The notes under the pieces were generated by a model. It was given only the letters and a program-made list of their open reading frames with translations. It ran no database searches and had not been told where the DNA came from. Of a DNA stretch of 19,032 nt, positions 7,743-14,244 are shown piece after piece. A program made the position numbers and the translations under genes. The first letter of the stretch is position 1, and each line of letters opens with the position of its first letter. Source of the DNA: Chloroflexota bacterium (GTDB taxonomy: Bacteria > Chloroflexota > Chloroflexia > QHBQ01 > JADMIH01); NCBI GenBank assembly GCA_015478675.1, contig JADMIH010000063.1, positions 1-19,032 of the forward strand. Reading direction: 5' to 3'.

Positions 7743-9049
7743 GGGTAATGAGAGTGAGCAGCAGAAAGCGCAACCTGGCAAAGGTCTGCTTTTTCGCTCT
7801 TTGTCTGGCTGTGGCGGGGCTGGGTACGGCTGGCATGGTATTGGGAACGTTGGCCGCAGCGCCCATGTCGGGCGGCTTTGGCATGCCGACAGGCGGCTAC
7901 CTGAGCACGTACTTCCTGCAGCCTATAGACTACGAAGAGGGCGGGGCCTACTACGACCAGAGTAACAACTTCCAGTATGCCAGCTATGCATTCCATCATG
8001 GCATTGACGTATCGGCGGGGTGTGTAGCGGGCAGTTATCCTGTTTATGCCGCCGCTTCAGGCACAATTGCGCTGGCGCAGTATATTAACGACGGCTATGG
8101 CTCGCAGGTCGCCATTGATCACGGCTATAATCTCGGTAACAACGGCATGTACACTTATACCTTCTACAGTCACATGGGGAGCCGCTCGACGGGGGCGCAG
8201 TATATACTGGTATCGCCAGGGCAGCGTGTTGAGGCCGGGCAGATAATAGGCTACCAGGGCAACGACGGCGCGGTTTACGGCTCGTGCAACCCCGACCCGG
8301 GCACGCACCTCGACTGGGAGGTAAGGGTGAATAGCAACCCTCTCTCATACGACACCTCGATGCGCTACAACAGCACCGCCGCCAGCCCCGACTTCTATAC
8401 CAATCAGCAGCTTACATATACAGACCCATCTCCGGCGAGCCATGTTGTGCCAGGTCCATTCTCACCCGACCCAGGGCCACAACCAACCTGGACGCCCGGC
8501 CCCTGCGGCATGCGCTTCGTTGATATACCTGATAACTATTGGGCATACCCTTATATATCCTACCTCTATTGTCGTGGTATTGTGAGCGGCTATGACGACG
8601 GCACCTTCCGCCCGGCCGACCTCAACACTCGCGGGCAATTCGCCAAAATGATAGTGCTCGGCTTCGGCTGGCAGCTTTATAACCCTTACTTCCAATCCTT
8701 CACCGATGTGCCGCCCGGCAGCACCTTCTACCAGTACATAGAAACCGCGCATCTCAGGAATATTATCAGCGGCTATGAGGACGGCACCTTCCGTCCCGGC
8801 AACTCGGTAACGAGGGCGCAGGCGTCCAAGATGCTCGTGCTGTCGCTGGGGCAGTCGCCCAGCTACCCACCACAGCCGACCTTCTGGGACGTGCCACCAG
8901 GCTACTGGGGCTACGGCTATATAGAGGAGGCATCCAACCTGGGCGTTATCAGCGGCTATAACGACGGCTCGTTCCGCCCCGATGTGCCCGTAATGAGAGC
9001 GCAGCTATCAAAGATGCTGGCGCTGGCGATGCAAAGGCAGAGCAGGTAG
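7739..9049 (+). CDS. Secreted M23-peptidase-like protein with three SLH domains
   Basis: A 436-residue envelope protein. A basic start and a hydrophobic stretch (about residues 14-40) form a signal peptide or anchor. An M23/LytM-like lysostaphin-fold domain spans about residues 80-205, with HHGID (His86, Asp90) and YSHMGS (His145). The final motif is HLDWEV (His190, Asp192), where active members have HxH. A Pro-rich linker (about 222-255) leads to three SLH repeats starting near Phe260, Phe321 and Phe382. Each has a GY-D-G-FRP core of the form SGYDDGTFRP. SLH domains normally bind pyruvylated secondary cell-wall polymer. The expected role is cell-wall binding with either hydrolysis of peptide cross-bridges or a structural job if the site is inactive. 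ATG 7739 overlaps the lipoprotein stop; an in-frame ATG at 7748 is an alternative start. Confidence 0.88.
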   Translation: MRVMRVSSRKRNLAKVCFFALCLAVAGLGTAGMVLGTLAAAPMSGGFGMPTGGYLSTYFLQPIDYEEGGAYYDQSNNFQYASYAFHHGIDVSAGCVAGSYPVYAAASGTIALAQYINDGYGSQVAIDHGYNLGNNGMYTYTFYSHMGSRSTGAQYILVSPGQRVEAGQIIGYQGNDGAVYGSCNPDPGTHLDWEVRVNSNPLSYDTSMRYNSTAASPDFYTNQQLTYTDPSPASHVVPGPFSPDPGPQPTWTPGPCGMRFVDIPDNYWAYPYISYLYCRGIVSGYDDGTFRPADLNTRGQFAKMIVLGFGWQLYNPYFQSFTDVPPGSTFYQYIETAHLRNIISGYEDGTFRPGNSVTRAQASKMLVLSLGQSPSYPPQPTFWDVPPGYWGYGYIEEASNLGVISGYNDGSFRPDVPVMRAQLSKMLALAMQRQSR

Positions 9050-9068
9050 CTTCGAGCATTGACCTGCG

Positions 9069-9077
9069 TGCTATAAT
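9069..9077 (+). promoter_or_regulatory. Extended -10 promoter of the CoA operon
   Basis: TGCTATAAT is a perfect TGnTATAAT extended -10 element. No good -35 is seen 16-18 nt upstream, as is usual for this promoter type. The predicted start is near 9084, only about 3 nt before the hairpin at 9087-9116, so the RNA would begin with that structure. Confidence 0.65.
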
Positions 9078-9086
9078 TGAGAAGGA

Positions 9087-9116
9087 CCACTTGGATCCTG
9101 CAAAGGACCGAGATGG
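9087..9116 (+). ncRNA. Candidate pan-type RNA hairpin in the operon leader
   Basis: A 12-bp stem with two single bulged adenosines and a GCAA tetraloop. Bases 9096-9099 pair with 9104-9107, 9093-9094 with 9108-9109, 9090-9092 with 9110-9112 (one G-U), and 9087-9089 with 9114-9116. A9095 and A9113 are bulged on opposite strands. The 'pan' motif, a cis-regulatory RNA described upstream of panB operons in Chloroflexota, Firmicutes and deltaproteobacteria, is as I recall a hairpin with two conserved bulged A residues. The location here, before DUF2520-panB, matches. Assignment to that family is from memory, without a covariance search. Confidence 0.65.
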
Positions 9117-9171
9117 CGGGCAGCGTTTATTGTCTTGTGTTGTCTGCTCTTTGCGCACATTCCGCCCTCGG
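9108..9171 (+). promoter_or_regulatory. Possible antiterminator pairing
   Basis: CCGAG (9108-9112) pairs with CTCGG (9167-9171) and GGCGG (9115-9119) with CCGCC (9162-9166), a 10-bp helix with a two-base bulge (9113-9114). It uses the 3' arm of the leader hairpin and the 5' arm of the terminator, so it is mutually exclusive with both. In this state the Shine-Dalgarno at 9192-9196 stays free. Confidence 0.5.
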
Positions 9172-9204
9172 TGCTTTCGTAACGTTAGCGCGAGGGCTAT
9201 TTTT
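9164..9204 (+). terminator. Intrinsic terminator abutting the first start codon
   Basis: GCCCTC (9164-9169) pairs with GAGGGC (9192-9197). After a bulged G9170, GTGCT (9171-9175) pairs with AGCGC (9187-9191), with an 11-nt loop. TATTTTT (9198-9204) follows and ends directly at ATG 9205. The 3' arm also contains the GAGGG Shine-Dalgarno, so the same hairpin could block both transcription and translation of the operon. Confidence 0.65.
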
Positions 9205-10134
9205 ATGGCTGCGACCCTTGATCGAGGTCGGGCAGGTAAGGAAAAGAAAATAGTGCACGGGCCGGTAGGGTTCATCGGGGCAGGCAAGGTAGGCACTGCT
9301 CTGGCGGCGCTGTTGCACGCACGTGGAGCAAATGTGATCGCGCTGTCGGGTCGCGATGTGGCAGCAAGCAAGCGGATGGCGAAAGCTGCGGGACTGCCTG
9401 GCGGCGTGCCCATGAGCCGAGCAGAAACTTTGCGGGCAGCCGAGATAGTTTTCCTGACGGTGCCTGACGATGCGATTGGCCCTCTATGTGAGGAGATAGC
9501 GGAGCTAGGTGGGTGGCGAGAGGGGCAGAGCGTAGTGCATTGCAGCGGTGCCCTTTCCAGCGATGTGCTGCAATCTGCGCGTGCCTGTGGCGCTCTGGCG
9601 GCGTCCTTCCACCCTTTGCAAGCGTTCGCCAGCCTTGAAGCCGCTATTCAGCATATCCCCGGTTCGACCTTCGCCCTTGAGGGCGACGCGGAATTAGTAA
9701 GCCGGCTCGATACATTTGTTGGTTTGCTTGGCGGCGTGTCGCTCCATCTAAGCGGAGAAGAGAAAGCGGTTTACCATGCTGCCGCGGTTGTTGCCTCGAA
9801 TTACATGGTGACCCTTGCCGCCCTTGCTTCCGAGATGCTGGTGCGCGGAGGCATAGCGCCCGATAGTAACAAGGCGCTCGACTACTTGATGCCTCTGTTG
9901 AAAGGCACTGTAGACAATTTGCAAGCTCTGGGCCTGCCCGATGCGCTCACCGGTCCGCTTGCGCGTGGTGATGTTGGCACGGTTGCGCGGCATATATATG
10001 CTCTGGAGGCCTGCGCGCCTGAGATAGCAGGCGTCTACAGGCAGCTTGCGCTGCTTACCCTGCCGCTTGCTTTGGCTAAAGGGCACATTGACGAAGCACG
10101 TCTATTGGAATTAAAGAAGATCTTAGCAGAGTAG
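9205..10134 (+). CDS. Rossmann-like/DUF2520 protein, candidate ketopantoate reductase
   Basis: A 309-residue protein. An N-terminal NAD(P)-binding Rossmann unit carries VGFIGAGKVGTALAALL, followed by VFLTVPDDAI and VVHCSGALSSDVL. A helical DUF2520 domain follows from about residue 150 (SFHPLQAF, then EEKAVYHAAAVVASNYMVTL). The overall plan resembles 6-phosphogluconate-dehydrogenase-like enzymes, which include ketopantoate reductase PanE. DUF2520 genes often neighbour panC or panB, and no panE or ilvC is present here, so a role in reducing ketopantoate to pantoate is plausible but unproven. ATG 9205 is chosen because GAGGG (9192-9196) lies 8 nt upstream. The frame is open back to a TTG at 9091, but that extension lies within the leader RNA and is not Rossmann-like. 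The gene heads the CoA cluster, with panB 42 bp downstream. Confidence 0.8.
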   Translation: MAATLDRGRAGKEKKIVHGPVGFIGAGKVGTALAALLHARGANVIALSGRDVAASKRMAKAAGLPGGVPMSRAETLRAAEIVFLTVPDDAIGPLCEEIAELGGWREGQSVVHCSGALSSDVLQSARACGALAASFHPLQAFASLEAAIQHIPGSTFALEGDAELVSRLDTFVGLLGGVSLHLSGEEKAVYHAAAVVASNYMVTLAALASEMLVRGGIAPDSNKALDYLMPLLKGTVDNLQALGLPDALTGPLARGDVGTVARHIYALEACAPEIAGVYRQLALLTLPLALAKGHIDEARLLELKKILAE

Positions 10135-10176
10135 GAGTGGTCCACAGTCTATTCTTTTTCAAAGAGGAGGCGAAAG

Positions 10177-11055
10177 ATGTCAGTCATCGAAGTACCGGTG
10201 AGCGGTGTAGCCGAAAAAGGCCAGGAGCGCGGAGGGCGCGTCACAGTCACTAAACTGAAGGCGATGAAGGAGCGTGGTGAGAAGATCGCAATGCTTACGG
10301 CCTACGATTATTCGACCGCGCGGCTGGCCGATGAAGCGGGCATACCTGTTTTGCTGGTGGGCGATTCGCTGGCGCAGGTGGTGTTGGGCTATGACTCGAC
10401 CGTGCGCGTGACTATGGATGAGATGCTCCACCACGTCAAGGCGGTGAGCCGCGGCGCACAGCACGCGCTGGTGATTGGCGATATGCCCTTCTTGAGTTAC
10501 AACACTAACCCTGATGAGGCGCTACGCAACGCCGGGCGCTTCCTGCAAGAAGGGGGCGCGCGTGCGGTCAAGCTGGAAGGAGCCTCTGTCGCGCCCACCG
10601 TCGAGCGGATGGTAGCTGCCGGTATACCTGTTATGGGCCACCTGGGGCTGACACCGCAGTCAATTAACGTCTTCGGCGGGCACAAAATACAGGGGAAGAC
10701 GAGAGAAGCGGCGGCCCGCATTTTGCGCGATGCCCTGGCGTTGCAAGAAGCAGGCTGCTTCGCACTTGTGCTGGAAACGGTGCCTACGCCTCTTGCCTCT
10801 CTTATTACAGAACGGTTGAGCATACCCACCATCGGCATAGGGGCGGGCGCTGGCTGCGACGGGCAAGTGCAGGTGTTACACGATTTGCTCGGCTGGTACG
10901 CCGATTTCACTCCCAGGCACGCCCGCAAGTATGTTGATATGGGCACCTTACTCAACGCCGCATTCCAGGAGTATATGGCGGATGTAAAAGCAGGCCGCTT
11001 CCCAACCGAAGAGAATGCCTTCCCAATGGACGAGGCGCTGCTACGGGAGTTATGA
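10177..11055 (+). CDS. panB: 3-methyl-2-oxobutanoate hydroxymethyltransferase
   Basis: PanB transfers a hydroxymethyl group from 5,10-methylene-tetrahydrofolate to 2-oxoisovalerate, giving ketopantoate, the first committed step of pantothenate synthesis. The 292-residue TIM-barrel protein has the expected residues: Asp63 in VGDS and Asp102 in IGDMPF (metal), Lys132 and Glu134 in VKLEGA, and the catalytic Glu in VLETVP. Compared with E. coli PanB (Asp45, Asp84, Lys112, Glu114) it has about 18 extra N-terminal residues. AGGAGG (10165-10170) lies 6 nt before the ATG. It is the second gene of the leader-controlled operon. Its last codon and stop lie inside the left arm of an AT-rich inverted repeat. 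Confidence 0.97.
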   Translation: MSVIEVPVSGVAEKGQERGGRVTVTKLKAMKERGEKIAMLTAYDYSTARLADEAGIPVLLVGDSLAQVVLGYDSTVRVTMDEMLHHVKAVSRGAQHALVIGDMPFLSYNTNPDEALRNAGRFLQEGGARAVKLEGASVAPTVERMVAAGIPVMGHLGLTPQSINVFGGHKIQGKTREAAARILRDALALQEAGCFALVLETVPTPLASLITERLSIPTIGIGAGAGCDGQVQVLHDLLGWYADFTPRHARKYVDMGTLLNAAFQEYMADVKAGRFPTEENAFPMDEALLREL

Positions 11056-11139
11056 ATTAGCAATTATGAATTAGCAATTAGCGGTAGGCTATGAGGTGGT
11101 ACAGTATGGGACAATTCATAATTGCTAATTCATAATTCC
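11046..11139. repeat. AT-rich MITE-like inverted repeat at the panB 3' end
   Basis: Arms 11050-11072 and 11113-11135 are perfect 23-bp reverse complements, extending to 27 bp (11046-11072 with 11113-11139) with one mismatch. The left side also contains a direct tandem of the 14-mer ATGAATTAGCAATT (11052-11065, 11066-11079). A GC hairpin CCGCC-GAA-GGCGG (11138-11150) follows at once. The composition differs sharply from the flanking genes. The panB stop codon (11053-11055) is part of the repeat. It could act as a transcript-end structure, but no U-tract follows. Confidence 0.75.
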
Positions 11140-11154
11140 GCCGAAGGCGGGGGT

Positions 11155-11183
11155 GTGTCAAAAACAGGGAGTATGAGTATAAT
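11155..11183 (+). promoter_or_regulatory. Putative promoter for citrate synthase
   Basis: GTGTCA (11155-11160, four of six consensus bases) and a perfect TATAAT (11178-11183) have a 17-nt spacer. The leader to the ATG is about 75 nt. It contains CTCCAT (11223-11228), which can pair with ATGGAG (11245-11250) and would partly occlude the ribosome-binding region. Confidence 0.55.
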
Positions 11184-11266
11184 ATAAGTTAAGAAGGCGA
11201 AATGCGCGGGTACGTCTGCGTACTCCATATATATTTACTTTTCAATGGAGAAAGGAAGTAACAAAG

Positions 11267-12409
11267 ATGTCTGATGCTACACGTACGAAAGGGCTTGAGG
11301 GGGTAGTTGCCGGTAGTAGCTCTATCAGCATGGTAGAGGGCACCGAGGGCCGCCTCAGCTACAGAGGATATAAGATACAAGACCTTGCAGCTAACTCTCA
11401 GTTTGAGGAAGTGCTCTATCTACTGATAAATGGCGAGCTGCCGAACAAAGAGCAGCTTGCTCAAATCACCAGTACGCTACGTGAGAGGCGTGACCTGCCA
11501 AAGGAAGCAATGGATGTGCTGCGCGTCCTCCCCACAACTGGTGAGCCAATAGACGTGCTACGTACAGTGGCTTCGACGCTGGCATTGATGGACAAAGAGG
11601 TGAATAACACCGAGCACGACGCGGTTGTTGACAAGGCGCTGACGCTGGCCGCGCGCTTCCCTACTATTGTCGCTGCTTATAATCACTTGCGTAACGGCAA
11701 AGAGCCTGTCGCCCCCAGTAAGGAGCTAGGGCACGCAGCCAACTTGCTCTACATGGTGCGTGGCGAGAAGCCGCCGGAAGAAGACTCCAGCGCCCTCAAC
11801 ACCTATATGGTGCTGGCTGCCGAACATAGCTTCAACGCCTCAACCTTCACTGCCAAGATCGTGATCTCGACCCTATCTGATTATTATTCGGCTATCGTGG
11901 CGGCTCTTTCTTCGCTGAAGGGTGTTTCACACGGTGGGGCTAACCAGAAAGCTATGGAGATGATGCTTGAGGTTGGTAACGTAGACAATGTTGAGAGCTT
12001 TATCGATAATGCGCTGGCGACCAAGCGACGCCTGATGGGTATGGGCCACCGCATTTACAAGACCTATGACCCCCGCGCCGCGCAGCTTAACGAGCATGCT
12101 CGTATCGTGGCCGAGCGAAGCGGCAACACCAGGTGGTATGACATAGCGCAAAAGATAGATAATATCTCGCATACCCACCCTTATTTCAGCGAGCGCAAGA
12201 TCTATCCCAACGTCGAGTTCTATTCCGCTCCACTCCTCTACACCCTCGGCTTCCAGCCTGACATGATGCCTGCCCTCTTCGGGTGCAGCCGCATCGCGGG
12301 GTGGTCAGCTCATATTCTTGAGCAGTTGCAAGATAACCGCATTATCCGCCCCAACGCCGACTATGTAGGACCCGAAATACGGGATTACGTGGCGGTGGAT
12401 GGCCGGTAG
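11267..12409 (+). CDS. gltA: Citrate synthase
   Basis: A 380-residue short-type citrate synthase (CitZ/Thermus-like length) that condenses acetyl-CoA and oxaloacetate at the entry to the TCA cycle. Visible motifs are EGRLSYRGY near the start, AAEHSFNAST, SHGGAN with His222 and MGMGHRIYKTYDPRA with His261. The usual catalytic Asp in NVDFYS is Glu317 here (NVEFYSAP). SRIAGWSAHILEQ and a final RP-YVGP segment complete the fold. Methylcitrate synthases share these motifs, so 2-methylcitrate activity cannot be excluded. AAGGAAG upstream of the ATG serves as the ribosome-binding site. It has its own promoter and is followed by a hairpin before panC, so it may be partly separate from the CoA genes around it. 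Confidence 0.93.
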   Translation: MSDATRTKGLEGVVAGSSSISMVEGTEGRLSYRGYKIQDLAANSQFEEVLYLLINGELPNKEQLAQITSTLRERRDLPKEAMDVLRVLPTTGEPIDVLRTVASTLALMDKEVNNTEHDAVVDKALTLAARFPTIVAAYNHLRNGKEPVAPSKELGHAANLLYMVRGEKPPEEDSSALNTYMVLAAEHSFNASTFTAKIVISTLSDYYSAIVAALSSLKGVSHGGANQKAMEMMLEVGNVDNVESFIDNALATKRRLMGMGHRIYKTYDPRAAQLNEHARIVAERSGNTRWYDIAQKIDNISHTHPYFSERKIYPNVEFYSAPLLYTLGFQPDMMPALFGCSRIAGWSAHILEQLQDNRIIRPNADYVGPEIRDYVAVDGR

Positions 12410-12411
12410 CT

Positions 12412-12447
12412 CAGTAAGGACGCTGGAGCATTTAGCTCCCCTTACTG
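12412..12447 (+). terminator. Hairpin between citrate synthase and panC
   Basis: CAGTAAGG (12412-12419) pairs with CCTTACTG (12440-12447). Inside it GGAGC (12425-12429) pairs with GCTCC (12435-12439) around an ATTTA loop, with a 5-nt bulge at 12420-12424. The tail (CTTTGCGC) has only three U, so it may be an mRNA-processing or leaky stop signal rather than a full terminator. Confidence 0.45.
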
Positions 12448-12475
12448 CTTTGCGCTACCCTGGCTATGAGGTTAC

Positions 12476-13327
12476 ATGCAGCTAATCTCAACAATAGCCG
12501 AAATGCGTGCCCTGCGATCCTCTGCGGCGAATGGGAAAATGGTGGGGTTGGTACCCACTATGGGCTATCTGCACGCGGGGCACATCTCGCATGTGGAGAG
12601 GGCGCGGGCCGCCGATGATCTGGTAGCGGTGAGCATATTCGTCAACCCGACACAATTTGGCCCCAGCGAGGACTTCAGCCGTTACCCGCATGACATGGAG
12701 AGCGACCTCAAGCTCCTTGAGCAAGCGGGTGTTGACTGGGTATTCGCGCCTGATGCTGAGGAGATGTATCCTCAGGGCTACACCACCTATGTAGATGTGC
12801 TTGGAGTGACTGCTGTGCTCGAAGGTGCCGCGAGGCTGGGACACTTCAGAGGGGTGGCTACCGTGGTGGCGAAGCTCTTCAACATTGTGCAGCCGCACCA
12901 CGCCTACTTCGGGCAGAAGGACGCGCAGCAGGCAGTCGTCATACGCAAGATGGTGCGAGAGCTAAACTTTCCAGTGGAGATTGTAGTGGGCGAAACAGTG
13001 CGCGCAGCTGATGGGCTGGCTATGTCGTCACGCAATATATATCTGGGTACGCATGAGCGAAAGGCCGCCCTCGTGCTGCACAAGTCACTGGAGGCTGTTG
13101 GCGAATTATGGGACCGGGGCGAGAGGCGCGGCTCGGCCTTGCGCGAGGCGATGAGCCGGACCCTGGCCGCTGAACCATTGGCGCGCCCCGACTACGTGAG
13201 CGTGGCCAACCCTCAAACGCTACTGGAGCTTGATGACAGCGGAGATGCACACCAGGCGTTAGCGTCGTTGGCGGTAAGGATAGGCGATACCCGCTTGATA
13301 GACAATTTTGTCCTCGGCGAAGGGTAA
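12476..13327 (+). CDS. panC: Pantoate--beta-alanine ligase (pantothenate synthetase)
   Basis: PanC joins pantoate and beta-alanine with ATP, via a pantoyl-adenylate, to give pantothenate in the cytosol. The 283-residue protein shows the nucleotidyltransferase core PTMGYLHAGH (HIGH-type motif), FVNPTQFGPSEDFSRYP, VVAKLFNIVQPH, YFGQKDAQQ and the ADGLAMSSRN loop (KMSKS-type). The C-terminal dimerisation part ends VRIGDTRLIDN. GAGG (12468-12471) is 4 nt from the ATG. Nothing is missing compared with characterised PanC. beta-Alanine would need PanD, which is not in the window. Confidence 0.97.
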   Translation: MQLISTIAEMRALRSSAANGKMVGLVPTMGYLHAGHISHVERARAADDLVAVSIFVNPTQFGPSEDFSRYPHDMESDLKLLEQAGVDWVFAPDAEEMYPQGYTTYVDVLGVTAVLEGAARLGHFRGVATVVAKLFNIVQPHHAYFGQKDAQQAVVIRKMVRELNFPVEIVVGETVRAADGLAMSSRNIYLGTHERKAALVLHKSLEAVGELWDRGERRGSALREAMSRTLAAEPLARPDYVSVANPQTLLELDDSGDAHQALASLAVRIGDTRLIDNFVLGEG

Positions 13328-13362
13328 CAGAGAGTACCTCGGTGGTGGAAGGAGTAAAGCGA

Positions 13363-14208
13363 GTGGCTGGATTGGTCTTTGCCTCTATCGCGCCACATGG
13401 TGGTGAAGTGATTGCAGAGCTTGCGGGTGATGAAGCGACGAGCACAGCCGCCACACGGCAAGCGATGGAAGAAGTGGGCCGCCGCATGGCGAAGACGCAG
13501 CCCGAAACTGTGGTGGTGATCACTCCACATGGGGTGCGCGTCACTGGCGCTGTCTGCGTAATGACCACCGAGCGGGCCACAGGTATACTGGAAGGCGAAG
13601 ATAGTCACGGCAAGGTAGAGGTGGAGATGGCCGTTGACACAGAACTGAGCCGCCGTATCGCGGAGCGAGCTTCAACTGCCTACAGCGTGCCGGTGGTAAC
13701 GGCCATCTATGGCGCAAGCGGCGGAGATGGCTGTTTCACTCCGCTGGACTGGGGCGCTGTTGTGCCTCTCTGGTTCCTGGGTGCACGCTGGCTCATGCCG
13801 CCAGCCATAGTAAGCATCACTCCTTCACGTGATCTGACATTGAAACAACTATATGATTTTGGTACCGCCCTCGCTGAGGCCGCTGCCGAGACTGGGCGGC
13901 GAGTGGCGCTGGTGGCGAGCGCCGATTGGGGCCATGCCCATGCCACCGACGGCCCATATGGGTTCGACCCTGCCTCGGCTGAGTACGATGCAATGATACA
14001 GCAAACTATCAAGGCGGGCGCTCTGGATAGCCTGCTAGACGCTGACCTTGATTTCGCGGATAGGGCAAAGGTGGATGGCCTCTGGCAGGCTGTGATGCTG
14101 GCAGGTGCGCTGCACCACATACCAATGAGAGGCGAGCTTCTCTCCTATCAAGCGCCAACCTATTTTGGCATGCTGGTTGCGGCTTACGAGCCGGCAGTTA
14201 GCTGCTAA
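13363..14208 (+). CDS. LigB/Memo-like class III extradiol dioxygenase-fold protein
   Basis: A 281-residue protein of the LigB superfamily, which includes protocatechuate 4,5-dioxygenase beta subunits and Memo/AmmeMemoRadiSam protein B. Candidate metal ligands are His12 (IAPHGG) and His56 (ITPHGV). SADWGHAH (His191, His193) is the equivalent of the SSD-xxH segment of Memo. The C-terminus SYQAPTYFGMLVAAYE is typical of the fold. GTG 13363 is preferred because GGAAGGAG (13347-13354) lies 8 nt upstream; GTG 13342 lacks a site. No AMMECR1 or radical-SAM partner is adjacent. It sits between panC and coaX in the same direction, 35 bp after panC, suggesting a job linked to CoA synthesis, but substrate and even enzyme activity are unknown. 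Confidence 0.82.
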   Translation: MAGLVFASIAPHGGEVIAELAGDEATSTAATRQAMEEVGRRMAKTQPETVVVITPHGVRVTGAVCVMTTERATGILEGEDSHGKVEVEMAVDTELSRRIAERASTAYSVPVVTAIYGASGGDGCFTPLDWGAVVPLWFLGARWLMPPAIVSITPSRDLTLKQLYDFGTALAEAAAETGRRVALVASADWGHAHATDGPYGFDPASAEYDAMIQQTIKAGALDSLLDADLDFADRAKVDGLWQAVMLAGALHHIPMRGELLSYQAPTYFGMLVAAYEPAVSC

Positions 14209-14244
14209 CCCCGATCCATAATCCTCACCTCCGGTAGAGAAGCT

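Noticed and set aside
9059..9077. TTGACC at 9059-9064 as the -35 box for TATAAT at 9072
   Set aside because: The spacer would be only 7 nt. The extended -10 (TGCTATAAT) explains the promoter without it.
9091..9204. N-terminal extension of the DUF2520 protein from TTG 9091
   Set aside because: It would place the coding start inside the leader hairpin. The extension is Arg/Cys-rich and unrelated to Rossmann proteins, and ATG 9205 has a proper ribosome-binding site.
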